The position numbers and the translations under genes were made by a program. The notes beneath the pieces are model-generated. The model was not told the origin of the DNA, did no database searches, and worked only from the letters and a program-made list of their open reading frames with translations. 64,000 nucleotides of DNA from Anaeropeptidivorans aminofermentans (GTDB taxonomy: Bacteria; Bacillota; Clostridia; Lachnospirales; UBA5962): the NCBI RefSeq assembly GCF_940670685.1, contig NZ_OW711693.1, forward strand, positions 1,860,001-1,924,000, in the 5' to 3' direction. Positions 17,105 through 28,100 of the stretch are shown here, piece by piece. Numbering within the stretch: position 1 is the first letter of the stretch; each line of letters starts with the position of its first letter.

Positions 17105-18199
17105 TTGAATATATTATCTATAATTATTACTTTACTGATATTCAGTCTTTTAGTTGTTGTTCATGAATGGGGGCATTTTATCGTCGCCAGAAGAAACGGA
17201 ATATTGGTAGAGGAATTTGCCGTTGGCATGGGCCCTTTAATTTACGGCAAAACAAAAGGTGATACTCTTTATTCCATAAGGCTTTTTCCATTAGGCGGCT
17301 ATTGCAAAATGCTTGGGGAAACAGGCGAAGAAGAGTCCAGCGATGAAAGGTCTTTTACTTCAAAAACCGTAATACAAAGGATTGCCGTCTGCCTTGCCGG
17401 CGTTATTATGAATTTTATTCTGGCTGTTTTATTGGCTACAATATCTGCCGGGTTTACAGGCTTCAACACGCCTTTAATCGTAGACGTACCGGAAGGCTAT
17501 CCTGCATATGAGGCAGGGCTCCAGGCCGGAGACAAAATATTAAAGGTAGATAATCAAAACATATATACTTATGAGTATTTGGCCTATTTTCAAAGTATCA
17601 ATGGCGGAAAAACAGTTGAAATCAAATACCAAAGGGACGGGAAAAACTATAATACAACACTAACCCCAGTTCTTGATACCGATCAAAACGGTTTTTCATC
17701 GTATAAATACGGTGTTAAGATGGGCGGCCGTACAGGATTATTTGAGGATGCCAGAGAAGGAATAGAAAAAGCAGGGATTCTTGAAACGTTTTCCGTAGGT
17801 TTTTACCGGGCCGGATTCTATATTAAAATTGTCATAGACAGCCTTAAGGAAATGCTGAGCTTTAATGTAAAACTTGAAGAACTTGCAGGTCCCATAGGTA
17901 TAGGCCAGGTGGTTAACAACAGTATAGAGCAGTCTGCCGAATACGGCATTAGAAATACTGTATTCATGCTTATGGATTTGGCGACTCTTTTAAGCGCCAA
18001 CCTTGCAGTATTAAATCTTCTTCCGATACCTGCATTAGACGGCGGAAGGATACTTTTTCTCATCATTGAAGGAATAAGAAAGAAGCCTATGGACCCGGAT
18101 AAAGAAGGCTTTGTTCATTTAATAGGTTTTGCAATCGTTATTATTCTTGCTATATTGGTAGCTTATAATGATATTGTAAGATTGGTTTCAGGTTCATAA
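17105..18199 (+). CDS. rseP: RIP-type zinc metalloprotease (site-2 protease) RseP/RasP
   Basis: A 364-residue membrane protease. The zinc motif HEWGH lies in the first TM segment (VVVHEWGHFIVARRNG). A PDZ domain is at about residues 120-195 (AYEAGLQAGDKILKVDN), and the second active-site motif is NLLPIPALDGGRILF. Relatives cut membrane anchors of anti-sigma factors or signal-peptide remnants; the substrate here is unknown. The frame is open from TTG 17099, but TTG 17105 has better spacing from GAGGTG. It lies directly after dxr, the common dxr-rseP order. Confidence 0.93.
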   Translation: MNILSIIITLLIFSLLVVVHEWGHFIVARRNGILVEEFAVGMGPLIYGKTKGDTLYSIRLFPLGGYCKMLGETGEEESSDERSFTSKTVIQRIAVCLAGVIMNFILAVLLATISAGFTGFNTPLIVDVPEGYPAYEAGLQAGDKILKVDNQNIYTYEYLAYFQSINGGKTVEIKYQRDGKNYNTTLTPVLDTDQNGFSSYKYGVKMGGRTGLFEDAREGIEKAGILETFSVGFYRAGFYIKIVIDSLKEMLSFNVKLEELAGPIGIGQVVNNSIEQSAEYGIRNTVFMLMDLATLLSANLAVLNLLPIPALDGGRILFLIIEGIRKKPMDPDKEGFVHLIGFAIVIILAILVAYNDIVRLVSGS

Positions 18200-18213
18200 A
18201 AAATTTAGAAATT

Positions 18214-18255
18214 TAAGTGAGTGTTGCAAAATTCATTTTGCAACACTCACTTTTT
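18214..18255 (+). terminator. Rho-independent terminator after rseP
   Basis: AAGTGAGTGTTGCAAAAT, a short loop, ATTTTGCAACACTCACTT, then TTT. A long perfect stem about 15 bases after the rseP stop. Confidence 0.88.
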
Positions 18256-18389
18256 ACATAAAAATTCTCTTAAGGTTTAATTACTTATTATTACCTAAGT
18301 TTACTATAATTTGCCTATGTGGTAAAATTATAATATCACAAACAAAAAGATTAGAATTTAAGATTATATAATAACGGGGTGTTGCTCTA

Positions 18390-19445
18390 ATGATATATGA
18401 AAGGCATAAAACAAAAGTAGTACACATAGGAGATAAGGCAATCGGGGGAGAGAATCCCATATTGATTCAATCGATGACAAATACCCGGACAGGAAATGCT
18501 TCGGCTACCATAAAGCAAATCGAAGAACTTCAAGACGAAGGCTGTGAAATAATTCGGGTTACAGTAAATGACGTAAAAGCTGCCGAAGTCCTTAAAGAAA
18601 TAAGGAAAAGCATAAAAATTCCTCTCGTTGCAGATATTCATTTTGATTACAGGCTGGCAATCGCTGCAATAGAAAACGGAGCGGATAAAATACGCATAAA
18701 TCCCGGAAATATCGGTTCAATCGACAGAATAAAAGCAGTCGTAGCAAAAGCAAAGGAAAGAAATATCCCCATAAGGGTAGGAGTAAACTCCGGTTCTCTT
18801 GAAAAGGAGCTTGTAGAAAAATACGGCGGTGTTACCCCTGAAGGTATCGTTGAAAGTGCCTTAAAGCAAGTAAAAATCATCGAGGATTTAGGCTATGATA
18901 ATCTTGTCGTATCTCTGAAAGCCACGTCAGTGCCTTTTACTGTAAAGGCTCATGAGCTTTTCGCAAAAGAATGCAATTATCCTCTTCATATAGGCATAAC
19001 AGAATCAGGAACGAATTACGGCGGTTCTATAAAATCTGCGGCAGGAATCGGAGCATTACTTACAAGAGGCCTTGGGGATACGGTGAGAGTATCTCTTACA
19101 GAAAATCCCCTCGAAGAAATAATCTGCGCCAAAGAAATATTAAAAAGCCTGGAAGTAAGAAAATTCGGAGTCAATTTCGTGTCTTGCCCCACCTGCGGAA
19201 GAACGGAAATAGACCTGATAAATCTTGCAAAAGAAGTAGAATCTAAAATCAAAAATATTAATAAGGATATAAAGGTAGCCGTAATGGGCTGTGTAGTAAA
19301 CGGCCCGGGAGAAGCAAAAGATGCAGATATCGGTATCGCAGGCGGAAGAGAATGCGGCATTATATTTAGAAAAGGTGAAATACTGAAAAAGGTTCCTGAA
19401 AATGAGCTTGCAGATGCACTGGTAGAAGAAATTAATAAGCTTTAG
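18390..19445 (+). CDS. ispG: 4-hydroxy-3-methylbut-2-en-1-yl diphosphate synthase (IspG/GcpE)
   Basis: A 351-residue [4Fe-4S] enzyme of the MEP pathway. The N-terminal TIM-barrel part contains GENPILIQSMTNT and VADIHFDYRLA. The C-terminal cluster domain carries FVSCPTCGRTEIDL (two ligand Cys) and GCVVNGPGEAK (third Cys and the Glu ligand). Length is normal. GGGGTG precedes the ATG. polC follows 19 bases later. Confidence 0.97.
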   Translation: MIYERHKTKVVHIGDKAIGGENPILIQSMTNTRTGNASATIKQIEELQDEGCEIIRVTVNDVKAAEVLKEIRKSIKIPLVADIHFDYRLAIAAIENGADKIRINPGNIGSIDRIKAVVAKAKERNIPIRVGVNSGSLEKELVEKYGGVTPEGIVESALKQVKIIEDLGYDNLVVSLKATSVPFTVKAHELFAKECNYPLHIGITESGTNYGGSIKSAAGIGALLTRGLGDTVRVSLTENPLEEIICAKEILKSLEVRKFGVNFVSCPTCGRTEIDLINLAKEVESKIKNINKDIKVAVMGCVVNGPGEAKDADIGIAGGRECGIIFRKGEILKKVPENELADALVEEINKL

Positions 19446-19464
19446 TAGTTTAAGGATGAATCGA

Positions 19465-22400
19465 ATGAATACTGTAAAAGAAGCAAAGAGTTTTTCCGAG
19501 GTTTTTGGCAATATAGAGCTTTCAAGAGGTCTCATTAATGCCCTAAGAAAAGTTAAGGTTGAAAGAATACTCATAAATCAGGAAGTTAGAAAAATGGAAG
19601 TATTCCTTTTATCTCAGGATATCATTCACGAGATACACCTTGACGAGCTGAAGGCTACTTTAGAGCAGGAATTTGAGCAGATAGATAGCATTGCTATAAA
19701 TATAAAATATGACTTTGAAATTGATGCAAAAGATGCTCTTAAAATTTCAAAAGAAAATATTCACTATCTTATTTCATCAAGAAGCCCTTTATGCGGCAAC
19801 TTAATCGGAGGCGCCGATTATGAGCTTGACGAAAATAAGCTTATTTTTCATGTTAAAAAGAATTGCTCTTATGTTCTTTATAAAAAGGAAGCAGATAAGC
19901 TTATTTCAACTTATTTAAGCTCAAGATTCGGCATTCATATTCAAGTTCATTTTAAAGATGTTGAAAAGAAAGCCTCCAATGATAAATATACTAAAAACCT
20001 TAAAGCCCTTGAAGATGAACTTGTTGAAAAAATGATAATTCATGAAGAGCCCCAAGTAAATTCAAATAACAATTCAGGACCTTCCCAAGGCCCTAATGCC
20101 GAGACCAATGAACCTCAAAAGGCCCAGCCGAGAAAACGGCTTAAATCTACGGTTAAAGTTCTTGAATCCATGCCTGAGGCAGATACCGCTCTTGATAAAG
20201 ACCTTGAAATAGACAAAGAAGCAATCGTTGAAGGCCAAATATTTGATATAGACATTCGGACTACAAAAAGCGGCCTTTTAATCATAAGCTTTGACATTAC
20301 AGATTTTAAAAATTCCATCACCATTAAAATGTTTTCCGATGATGAAAGCTATGACGAAGTTTATTCTGGGCTTATCAAGGAAGGAAATTTCATCAGAGTA
20401 AAAGGGAAAATCCAATTTGATGATTTTACAAAAGAAATTAATATTATGGCTAAAGAGCTTTTTAAGCCTGATACAAAAAAAGAAGAGCGTATGGACAATG
20501 CTCCCGAAAAGAGAATAGAGCTTCATTTACATACCCAAATGAGTGCCATGGACGCGGTTACCTCTGTAAGCGATTATATTAAAACAGCTGCCAAATGGGG
20601 CCATAAGGCCATCGCCGTAACAGACCACGGCGTTGTTCAGGCCTTTCCGGAAGCTATGGAAAGCGCCAAAAAACACGGTATCAAGGTAATATACGGAGTT
20701 GAAGCTTATTTGGTTGATGATATAAGCGCCATTGTACAATGCCCGAAGAATCAGGATTTTAACAGTGAGTATATTGTTTTTGACATAGAGACTACAGGCT
20801 TAAGGAAAGAAACCTGCTCTATTATTGAAATTGGCGCCGTTAAAATAAAAAACGGTGAAATCATAGATGATTTTCAGGCGCTTATCAACCCTTTTATAAA
20901 ACTGCCTCAGGAAATCATCGAATTAACTAAAATAACAGATAAAATGCTTGAAGGAAAGCCGGCAATTGATAAGGTTTTGAAGGAGTTCATTGATTTCTGC
21001 GGTGATGGCGTGCTGGTAGCCCATAATGCCAATTTCGACGTAGGCTTTATCGCAAGATGGGCCGAAGAACTTTATAATATGCCTATTAATAATACGGTTC
21101 TTGACACTGTGGAGCTATCCAGAGCGCTTTTTCCTGAGCTTAATAACCATAAGCTGAATATTGTTGCAGAGAACTTAGGCATAAGCCTTAAAAACCATCA
21201 TAGAGCCGTAGATGACGCGAGAGCCACAGCGGAAATTTTCTTAAAATGTATTGAGCTTTTGAAAGCAGAAAATGTGTTTAACCTTAAAGAGCTTAATGAA
21301 TACGGCTCTAAACATATTAAAATCGGAAGACTTCGTACATATCATGCCATCATACTGGTACAAAATTACACGGGATTAAGAAATTTATATGAGCTTATAA
21401 GTAAAAGCCACATTGAATATTATCAGAGAAGGCCAAGAATTCCAAAAAGTGAATATTTAAAGCTTAAGGAAGGTTTGCTGATGGGAACGGCTTGTGAAGC
21501 CGGGGAGTTTTATAGAGCTGTTTTTGATAGAAAGCCCCAGGGGTATATTGATTATTTAGCTCAATTTTATGATTATTTTGAAGTTCAGCCTATTGATAAC
21601 AATTTATTTATGGTAAGGGATAAACATGTAAAATCCCGTGATGATTTAATAGAAATCAATAAAAAAATAATTGAATATGCCAAGAAATACAATAAGCCGG
21701 TTGTTGCTGCCTGCGATGCGCATTTTTTAAACTCTGAGGACGAGATATTCCGTCGTATCATCATGGCAGGAGACGGGTTTGAAGATGCCGATTTACAAGC
21801 TCCTCTTTATTTCAGAACAACAGAAGAGATGCTTTCAGAATTTTCTTATTTGCCTCCGGATTTGGCAGAAGAAATCGTTATCACAAATACAAATATCATA
21901 AATACTATGATAGAAGAAATAAAGCCTATTCCAGATGAAACTTTTCCGCCTAAAATAGAAGGGGCCGAAGAAGAGCTTACAAGGCTTACAATGGAAAAGG
22001 CCAAAAGTATATACGGAGACCCTCTGCCTCAAATAGTGAATGACAGAATAGACAGAGAGCTTGGTTCTATCATAAAAAACGGCTTTTCCGTTATGTATAT
22101 CATAGCTCAGAAGCTTGTTTCAAAGTCCGAAAGCGAGGGATACCTTGTAGGCTCCAGAGGCTCTGTTGGCTCTTCTTTTGTTGCCACAATGTCCGGCATA
22201 ACGGAAGTGAATCCTTTGCCGCCCCATTACGTATGCCCCAATTGCAAATATTCGGAGTTTGATTCAGAAGATATTAGTGGGTTTATATCGGAAAACCCCG
22301 GCGGCTCCGGCTGTGACATGAAAGATAAGCTTTGCCCCATATGTAAGACCCCCTTAAATAAAGACGGCCATGATATACCCTTTGAAACCTTCTTGGGCTT

Positions 22401-23838
22401 TGACGGAGACAAAGAACCGGATATAGACCTTAACTTTTCAGGAGAATATCAGGCAAAGGCTCATGCTTATACAGAAGAGCTCTTTGGTGAAGGCCATGTA
22501 TTTAAAGCAGGAACCATAGGCACATTAGCGGATAAGACGGCTTATGGCTATGTTAAAAAGTATTTTGAAGAAAGAGGCGTAGTTGTAAGAAATGCCGAAG
22601 TAAACCGTATTAAAAAAGGCCTTACGGGAATAAAACGAACGACGGGGCAGCACCCAGGGGGGCTTATGGTAGTGCCAAACGACCATAGTATCTATGAATT
22701 CTGCCCGGTTCAGAGACCGGCAAACGATAATAAATCCAATGTTACAACAACTCATTTCGATTATCATTCTATCAGCGGAAGGCTTCTAAAGCTTGATATT
22801 CTGGGCCATGACGTTCCGACAATCATAAGAATGCTCCATGATACCACAGGGATTGACCCTCAGAAGATTCCTTTGGGAGACCCAAAAGTAATAAGCCTTT
22901 TTACATCGCCTGAGGCCCTTGGCGTAACCGAAGAGGACATAGAATGTAAAACCGGAAGCCTTGGCCTTCCTGAATTCGGAACAAGCTTCGTAAGGCAGAT
23001 GCTCCTTGATACAAGGCCGTCAAGTTTTGGAGAGCTTGTGAGAATATCAGGGCTTTCCCATGGTACCGATGTATGGTTTAATAATGCCCAGGAGCTTATA
23101 AGGAAAAGAATATGCACGCTTAAAGAAGTTATTCCTACAAGAGATGATATTATGGTTTACTTAATAGCCCATGGAGTCGAAAAAAAGACCTCCTTCAAAA
23201 TAATGGAAAGCGTCCGTAAAGGAAAAGGTCTTACGAAAGAATACGAAGAAGTCATGCTTGATAACGAAGTTCCCGAATGGTACATAGATTCCTGCAAGAA
23301 AATCAAATATATGTTCCCTAAGGGCCATGCCGTGGCCTATGTTATGATGACGGTAAGGATTGGGTATTTTAAGATTTATTATCCTTATAGCTTTTATGCA
23401 GCTATATTTTCCGTTAAATTTGAGGATTTTGACTATGAAATTATGTGCAAAGGCCGTGAAACAGCAAGAAATGAATTAAAGCGTATAAGAGCTCTTGGAA
23501 ATGATGCTTCTGCCAAAGAAAAGAACCTGATGACAACATTAGAGCTGGTAAATGAAATGTATGCCAGAGGCCTTAATTTCATTCATCTTAATTTGTACGA
23601 AGCAAATACCACTAAATTTAAGGTATTTGAAGACGGAATTATGCCGCCTTTATGTTCTATACAGGGATTAGGGGAAACGGTTGCACAAAATATCATAGAA
23701 GCAAGAAAAGACGGAGAATTTCTTTCCATAGAAGAATTCAGAGAAAGAACAAAAGCCACGAAAACAGTTATAGAACTTTTAAAGAAAAATAATCTTCTTG
23801 AAGGAATACCTGAGACCAATCAGCTGTCCTTATTTTAA
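19465..23838 (+). CDS. polC: DNA polymerase III PolC (Gram-positive replicase)
   Basis: A 1457-residue replicative polymerase with built-in proofreading. In order: an N-terminal domain, an OB fold (about 235-335), the first part of the PHP domain (ELHLHTQMSAMDAV, ~350), an inserted DEDD 3'-5' exonuclease (YIVFDIETTGL ~435; HNANFDVGFIARW; HRAVDDARATAE), the rest of PHP, a Cys4 zinc motif (CPNC ... CPIC, ~920-970), and the polymerase active site (EPDIDLNFSGEYQ, ~985). The helix-hairpin-helix C-terminus ends in NQLSLF, a likely beta-clamp-binding peptide. ATG 19465 is preferred over 19456, since AAGGATG is the likely ribosome site. PolC is typical of Firmicutes. Confidence 0.96.
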   Translation: MNTVKEAKSFSEVFGNIELSRGLINALRKVKVERILINQEVRKMEVFLLSQDIIHEIHLDELKATLEQEFEQIDSIAINIKYDFEIDAKDALKISKENIHYLISSRSPLCGNLIGGADYELDENKLIFHVKKNCSYVLYKKEADKLISTYLSSRFGIHIQVHFKDVEKKASNDKYTKNLKALEDELVEKMIIHEEPQVNSNNNSGPSQGPNAETNEPQKAQPRKRLKSTVKVLESMPEADTALDKDLEIDKEAIVEGQIFDIDIRTTKSGLLIISFDITDFKNSITIKMFSDDESYDEVYSGLIKEGNFIRVKGKIQFDDFTKEINIMAKELFKPDTKKEERMDNAPEKRIELHLHTQMSAMDAVTSVSDYIKTAAKWGHKAIAVTDHGVVQAFPEAMESAKKHGIKVIYGVEAYLVDDISAIVQCPKNQDFNSEYIVFDIETTGLRKETCSIIEIGAVKIKNGEIIDDFQALINPFIKLPQEIIELTKITDKMLEGKPAIDKVLKEFIDFCGDGVLVAHNANFDVGFIARWAEELYNMPINNTVLDTVELSRALFPELNNHKLNIVAENLGISLKNHHRAVDDARATAEIFLKCIELLKAENVFNLKELNEYGSKHIKIGRLRTYHAIILVQNYTGLRNLYELISKSHIEYYQRRPRIPKSEYLKLKEGLLMGTACEAGEFYRAVFDRKPQGYIDYLAQFYDYFEVQPIDNNLFMVRDKHVKSRDDLIEINKKIIEYAKKYNKPVVAACDAHFLNSEDEIFRRIIMAGDGFEDADLQAPLYFRTTEEMLSEFSYLPPDLAEEIVITNTNIINTMIEEIKPIPDETFPPKIEGAEEELTRLTMEKAKSIYGDPLPQIVNDRIDRELGSIIKNGFSVMYIIAQKLVSKSESEGYLVGSRGSVGSSFVATMSGITEVNPLPPHYVCPNCKYSEFDSEDISGFISENPGGSGCDMKDKLCPICKTPLNKDGHDIPFETFLGFDGDKEPDIDLNFSGEYQAKAHAYTEELFGEGHVFKAGTIGTLADKTAYGYVKKYFEERGVVVRNAEVNRIKKGLTGIKRTTGQHPGGLMVVPNDHSIYEFCPVQRPANDNKSNVTTTHFDYHSISGRLLKLDILGHDVPTIIRMLHDTTGIDPQKIPLGDPKVISLFTSPEALGVTEEDIECKTGSLGLPEFGTSFVRQMLLDTRPSSFGELVRISGLSHGTDVWFNNAQELIRKRICTLKEVIPTRDDIMVYLIAHGVEKKTSFKIMESVRKGKGLTKEYEEVMLDNEVPEWYIDSCKKIKYMFPKGHAVAYVMMTVRIGYFKIYYPYSFYAAIFSVKFEDFDYEIMCKGRETARNELKRIRALGNDASAKEKNLMTTLELVNEMYARGLNFIHLNLYEANTTKFKVFEDGIMPPLCSIQGLGETVAQNIIEARKDGEFLSIEEFRERTKATKTVIELLKKNNLLEGIPETNQLSLF

Positions 23839-23915
23839 AAGACTAAGAAATTATTTTTCGTATATAATAAGATTAAATGAAATAAATAATGTAATATGTT
23901 ATATTAATCATCAAT

Positions 23916-23968
23916 TATAATATAAATGCACAGTAGCCATAAAAAGCATACTGTGCACTTATATTATA
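23916..23968. terminator. Bidirectional terminator between polC and ftsY
   Basis: A 20-bp near-perfect inverted repeat (TATAATATAAATGCACAGTA and its complement) about 80 bases after polC and just before the end of the convergent ftsY. A smaller hairpin (AACTATTC / GAATAGTT, 23972-24007) follows, next to the ftsY stop. Confidence 0.7.
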
Positions 23969-24014
23969 CATAACTATTCATTAAAGTGTGATTTCGCGAA
24001 TAGTTGTATCTACA

Positions 24015-25166
24015 CTACTGCTTGATTCCAAACAGCGCTTTTGAAAATTCCTCTGCATTAAACGGCTGTAAATCATCTATAGCTTCTCCTACGCCTATAT
24101 AGCGCACAGGAACATTCAGCTCATTTTTAATCGCTATAATAATTCCGCCTTTGGCTGTACCGTCGAGCTTTGTTAAAACGATTCCCGTTATATTGGCAGC
24201 TTCTTTAAATATTTTTGCCTGCTGCAATGCGTTTTGGCCTGTGGTTGCATCAAGGACAAGCAAAACTTCCTGATGGGCTTCCGGATATTCGCGTTCTATA
24301 ACTCTGTATATTTTTTTAAGCTCTTCCATGAGGTTCTTTTTATTATGAAGCCTTCCGGCTGTATCACATATTAATAAATCGGCATTTCTTGATTTCGCGG
24401 CTTTAATTCCATCAAATATTACGGCTGCAGGATCGGAATTTTCCTGATGTTTAATGATATCTACCGAATTTCTGTTTGCCCATATTTCAAGCTGATCTAT
24501 GGCTGCGGCCCTGAAAGTATCGGCGGCTGCAAGAACAACTTTTTTACCTTCGCGCTTATATTTATTCGTAAGCTTTCCTATGGTGGTCGTTTTTCCAACG
24601 CCGTTTACGCCAATCACAAGCATTACCGACGGAGAGCTTAAATTAAGAGGTTCTTCGTCCTTTTTAAGAATTTCCGTAATTTCTTCAATTAAAAGTGTTT
24701 TAAGGCTTTCTACGTCTGTAATCCTGTTCTTTTTAGCCTTTGTTCTAAGCTCTTCTATAATGGACATAGAAGTTTCTACACCAATGTCTGCCAGTATAAG
24801 AGCTTCTTCAAGCTCGTCAAAAAGCTCATCGTCAATTACGGTAAATACGCTTAAAACATTTTCTACACCGCCTAAGATATTTTTCCTGGTCTTATCAAGG
24901 CCTTCAAACATCTTCTGAAAAAAGCCTTTTTTAGATGCATTTTCTTCTTTGGGCTCTTCTGTCTCTATTGCTTCTTCGATTTCTTCAAGATCTTCAATTT
25001 CCTCTTCTTCATAAGAAGAAAGACTTTTAGTTTCGGATTCGGAAGCTTCTTCTTCAATATTACTATCTAAATTACTATCGAAAGGAAGCTCCTCTGTATT
25101 TTTGTCTTCTTCTTTAAAATCATTATTGTTATTTTTATCGCCGAATATTTTCTTAAAAAAGCTCAT
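24015..25166 (-). CDS. ftsY: Signal recognition particle receptor FtsY
   Basis: A 383-residue SRP GTPase that docks ribosome-SRP complexes at the membrane. An acidic N-terminal region (about residues 20-85, rich in Glu and Asp) precedes the NG domain: G1 GVNGVGKTTTIGKL, DTFRAAAIDQLEIW, DTAGRLHNKKNLMEEL and TKLDGTAKGG. The frame is open to 25220, but ATG 25166 follows AAGGAG and starts the typical MSFFKKIFG. It lies 25 bases after smc, the conserved smc-ftsY order. Ffh, its partner, is at 58.7-60.0 kb. Confidence 0.96.
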   Translation of the reverse strand: MSFFKKIFGDKNNNNDFKEEDKNTEELPFDSNLDSNIEEEASESETKSLSSYEEEEIEDLEEIEEAIETEEPKEENASKKGFFQKMFEGLDKTRKNILGGVENVLSVFTVIDDELFDELEEALILADIGVETSMSIIEELRTKAKKNRITDVESLKTLLIEEITEILKKDEEPLNLSSPSVMLVIGVNGVGKTTTIGKLTNKYKREGKKVVLAAADTFRAAAIDQLEIWANRNSVDIIKHQENSDPAAVIFDGIKAAKSRNADLLICDTAGRLHNKKNLMEELKKIYRVIEREYPEAHQEVLLVLDATTGQNALQQAKIFKEAANITGIVLTKLDGTAKGGIIIAIKNELNVPVRYIGVGEAIDDLQPFNAEEFSKALFGIKQ

Positions 25167-25191
25167 TTTTTTCTCCTTATTTCTATAAAGT

Positions 25192-28100
25192 TTATGCTGT
25201 GGTGGCAATGTTATCTTCAAGCCTTACGCTTACAAGCTTTGATATTCCCTGCTCCTGCATGGTAATACCATATAAAACGTCTGCATTTTCCATTACGGCT
25301 TTCCTATGGGTTATCAAAATAAATTGTGTATTATCTTGATTCTTTTGAAGGGTTCTGATATAGTCTGCGTATTTGTATACATTGGCATCATCAAGGGCTG
25401 CCTCAATTTCATCAAGAATGCAAAACGGCGAAGGCTTCATCTTAAATATGGCAAAAAGCAGTGCTATTGCCGTTAAGGAGCGCTCCCCTCCTGAAAGAAG
25501 GGATAAGTTTTGCAGATTTTTCCCTGGCGGCTGTGCTATAATTTCTATACCGGATTCCAGTAAATTATCTTCATCTGTAAGCCTCAAATAAGCTTTTCCT
25601 CCGCCGAACATTTCCTTAAAAACTGTATTAAAATTATCGGAGATGATTTTAAAATGGCTTGCAAACCGCTCTTCCATAAGAGCACTTAATTTTGCAATGA
25701 TATCCTTAAGCTTCTCTTCTGCGTCTAATATATCATTTCTTTGAACCGTAAGGAAATCATAGCGTTCTTTCAGAAGCTGATATTCTTCTATAGCCCCTAT
25801 ATTTACATTGCCAAGAGATTTAATTTCAGCTTTAAGCCTTCGTTCATTCGATTGAAGCTTATTCAAGCTATAATCGAGTCTTTCGTATTTTGAGGCCTGA
25901 TTATAGGTTATTTCATAATTATCCCACATATTATCATAAAGCGCCCTTAGCTGCTCATTAATATGTTCTTTTTTCATTTCGAGACGAGATAGTTCGCTTT
26001 TTAAATTTGATAAAACCTCCGATTGTTCCATCAGGTTTTTTTCTGATTCTTCTATCTTTAATTTTAAGCTTTGTTTATTTTCTTGGAGAAGCGTTAGTTC
26101 ATTTGACAAAGAAGCATGATTCTCCCTTAATTCCTTTATCTTTTCTCCCAGATTTAAAATTTCTGTTTCTTTTTCTTTAATTATAAGCCTTTTATCTTCT
26201 TCGTCCTTTTCGTTTTTTACTATGGAAGCTTCCGATTCAGATAAATCCGTCTCTATTCTTTTAATATTATCGTCAAAGGATTTAATTTTTTCTTCTATGG
26301 AGCTTATCTCTACTTTTAAATCCGTTATTTTGGAAAGCCTTTCATCTTTTTCAAGCTTTCTTATGGAAACGGATTTTTGGATTTGAGCAATTTCATCTTT
26401 AATAGAATTAATTTTTTCTTCAATCAATTCTTTGCTTTGATTTTTATCTCTTATAGCATGGTTTACTTCTATTATCTTATCCATAATGCTTTTATCTTCT
26501 ATAATAAGAGCATTTAAGCTGTTGTTTAAAGAAAGAATATTCTCCTCTGCTTGAGAAAGCTTATGGCTTAAGGAGTTCATTTCAATTTCTATGCTATGGA
26601 GGCTATTTTTATTTTCCTCCTCCTGAATAAATATTGCATCAAGCTGTTTATTGATTGATATAAGGGTATTATTCAGCTTTTCTTCAGAGGATTGAAGGCT
26701 TTTAATTTTATCTTTAAGGTCTGAGATTTCTCTGTTTCTTGTAAATATTCCGCCGGAATTTTGGTTTATGCTTCCGCCGGTAATAGAGCCGCCGATATTA
26801 AACAAATCCCCTTGAATAGAAACTATTTTAAAGGCATTTTTATATTTTTTTGAAAGCCTGATTCCTGTGTCTATATGGTCAACTACAATTACTCTTTCTA
26901 AAAGACTGGAAAAAACATTTTCAAATCGTAAATCATACTCAACCAAGTCCTTGGCTATGCCTACTACCCCGCTTTCTTCTAAAATACTTTTATTTGCTAT
27001 TTTAGAAGAAGGTTTTATAGCAGTTAAAGGCAGAAATGTAGCCCTTCCGCTATTGCTTCTTTTTAAAAAACTTATTGCTTCTTTCGCATCTTCTTCCGTT
27101 TCGGTTATTATATTTTGAACGGAAGCGGATAAGGCTATTTCTATTGCAGTTTCATAGCCTTCCTTTACTTTAAGAATTTCTCCTACGGCGCCTATGACGC
27201 CTTTCAGCTCATTTTTGTTATTTTTCTTATGAACAAGGATATTTTTAACTGATTTGTAATATCCTTCATAATTACATTCAAGCTCTGAAAGCACCTTAAG
27301 CCTTGAAGTCAATGCCTGTAAAGCGTTATTTGTTTTTGAAAGCTCATTTTTAGAAAGATTTTTATTCTGGTTTAAATCAATTTTTTCTTTTGAAAGGGTT
27401 TCTAAAATCCTTTTTATATTTAAAATCCTGCTTTCGCCGGAATTAATCTCTTTTTCAAATTCAAGCTTGTTTTTTTCCTGCTCTTTAAGAGCGGATAAAG
27501 TTCTGCTTTTTTCGGACGAAAGGCTTTCCTTTCTTAATTCCAACTGCTCATAAAGCCCTTCTGTTTTTTGAATTTCTCCCTTTATATCTGAAAGCAAATT
27601 CATATTTTCAATGATGCTTGCATTAAATGCTTCTATTTTTTCTTCTTCTTCGGTCATGATACTTGAAAAACCCTCAAATGCCTTAGATTTTTCATCTAAT
27701 TCTTTTTTAAGGCTTTCAAGCTGATTCATGTGAGAAGCTCTTTCATTATGAATGGAACTTAATATTTTTTTGTTTTCGGATATTGAAAAATTTGCAGATT
27801 GAATGAACTTTTCTATGCTTTCAATATTCGATAAAATATGATTTATTTTTTCTCTGGAAAGAACAATATCATTTTCCGTCTGTTCTGTATTGGAACGCAA
27901 ATCCGAAAGCAGATTAGAAGTCTCCTGAATTTTTGCTTCACAGTATTCTTCTTTTTGCTTTAAATCCCCTATTTCAAGATTGATTTCTTCTTTTATTTTG
28001 TTCTGCTCTGAAATCTGAATCGTTGTATTGGATATATCATTATCCACATCTTTTATTTTTTCGGAAAATCCTTCAACTTCATTTACGAAGATATTTACTT

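Noticed and set aside
18971-19574. ORFs on both strands inside ispG and the start of polC
   Set aside because: They are shadows of strongly supported genes, with no ribosome sites and low-complexity products.
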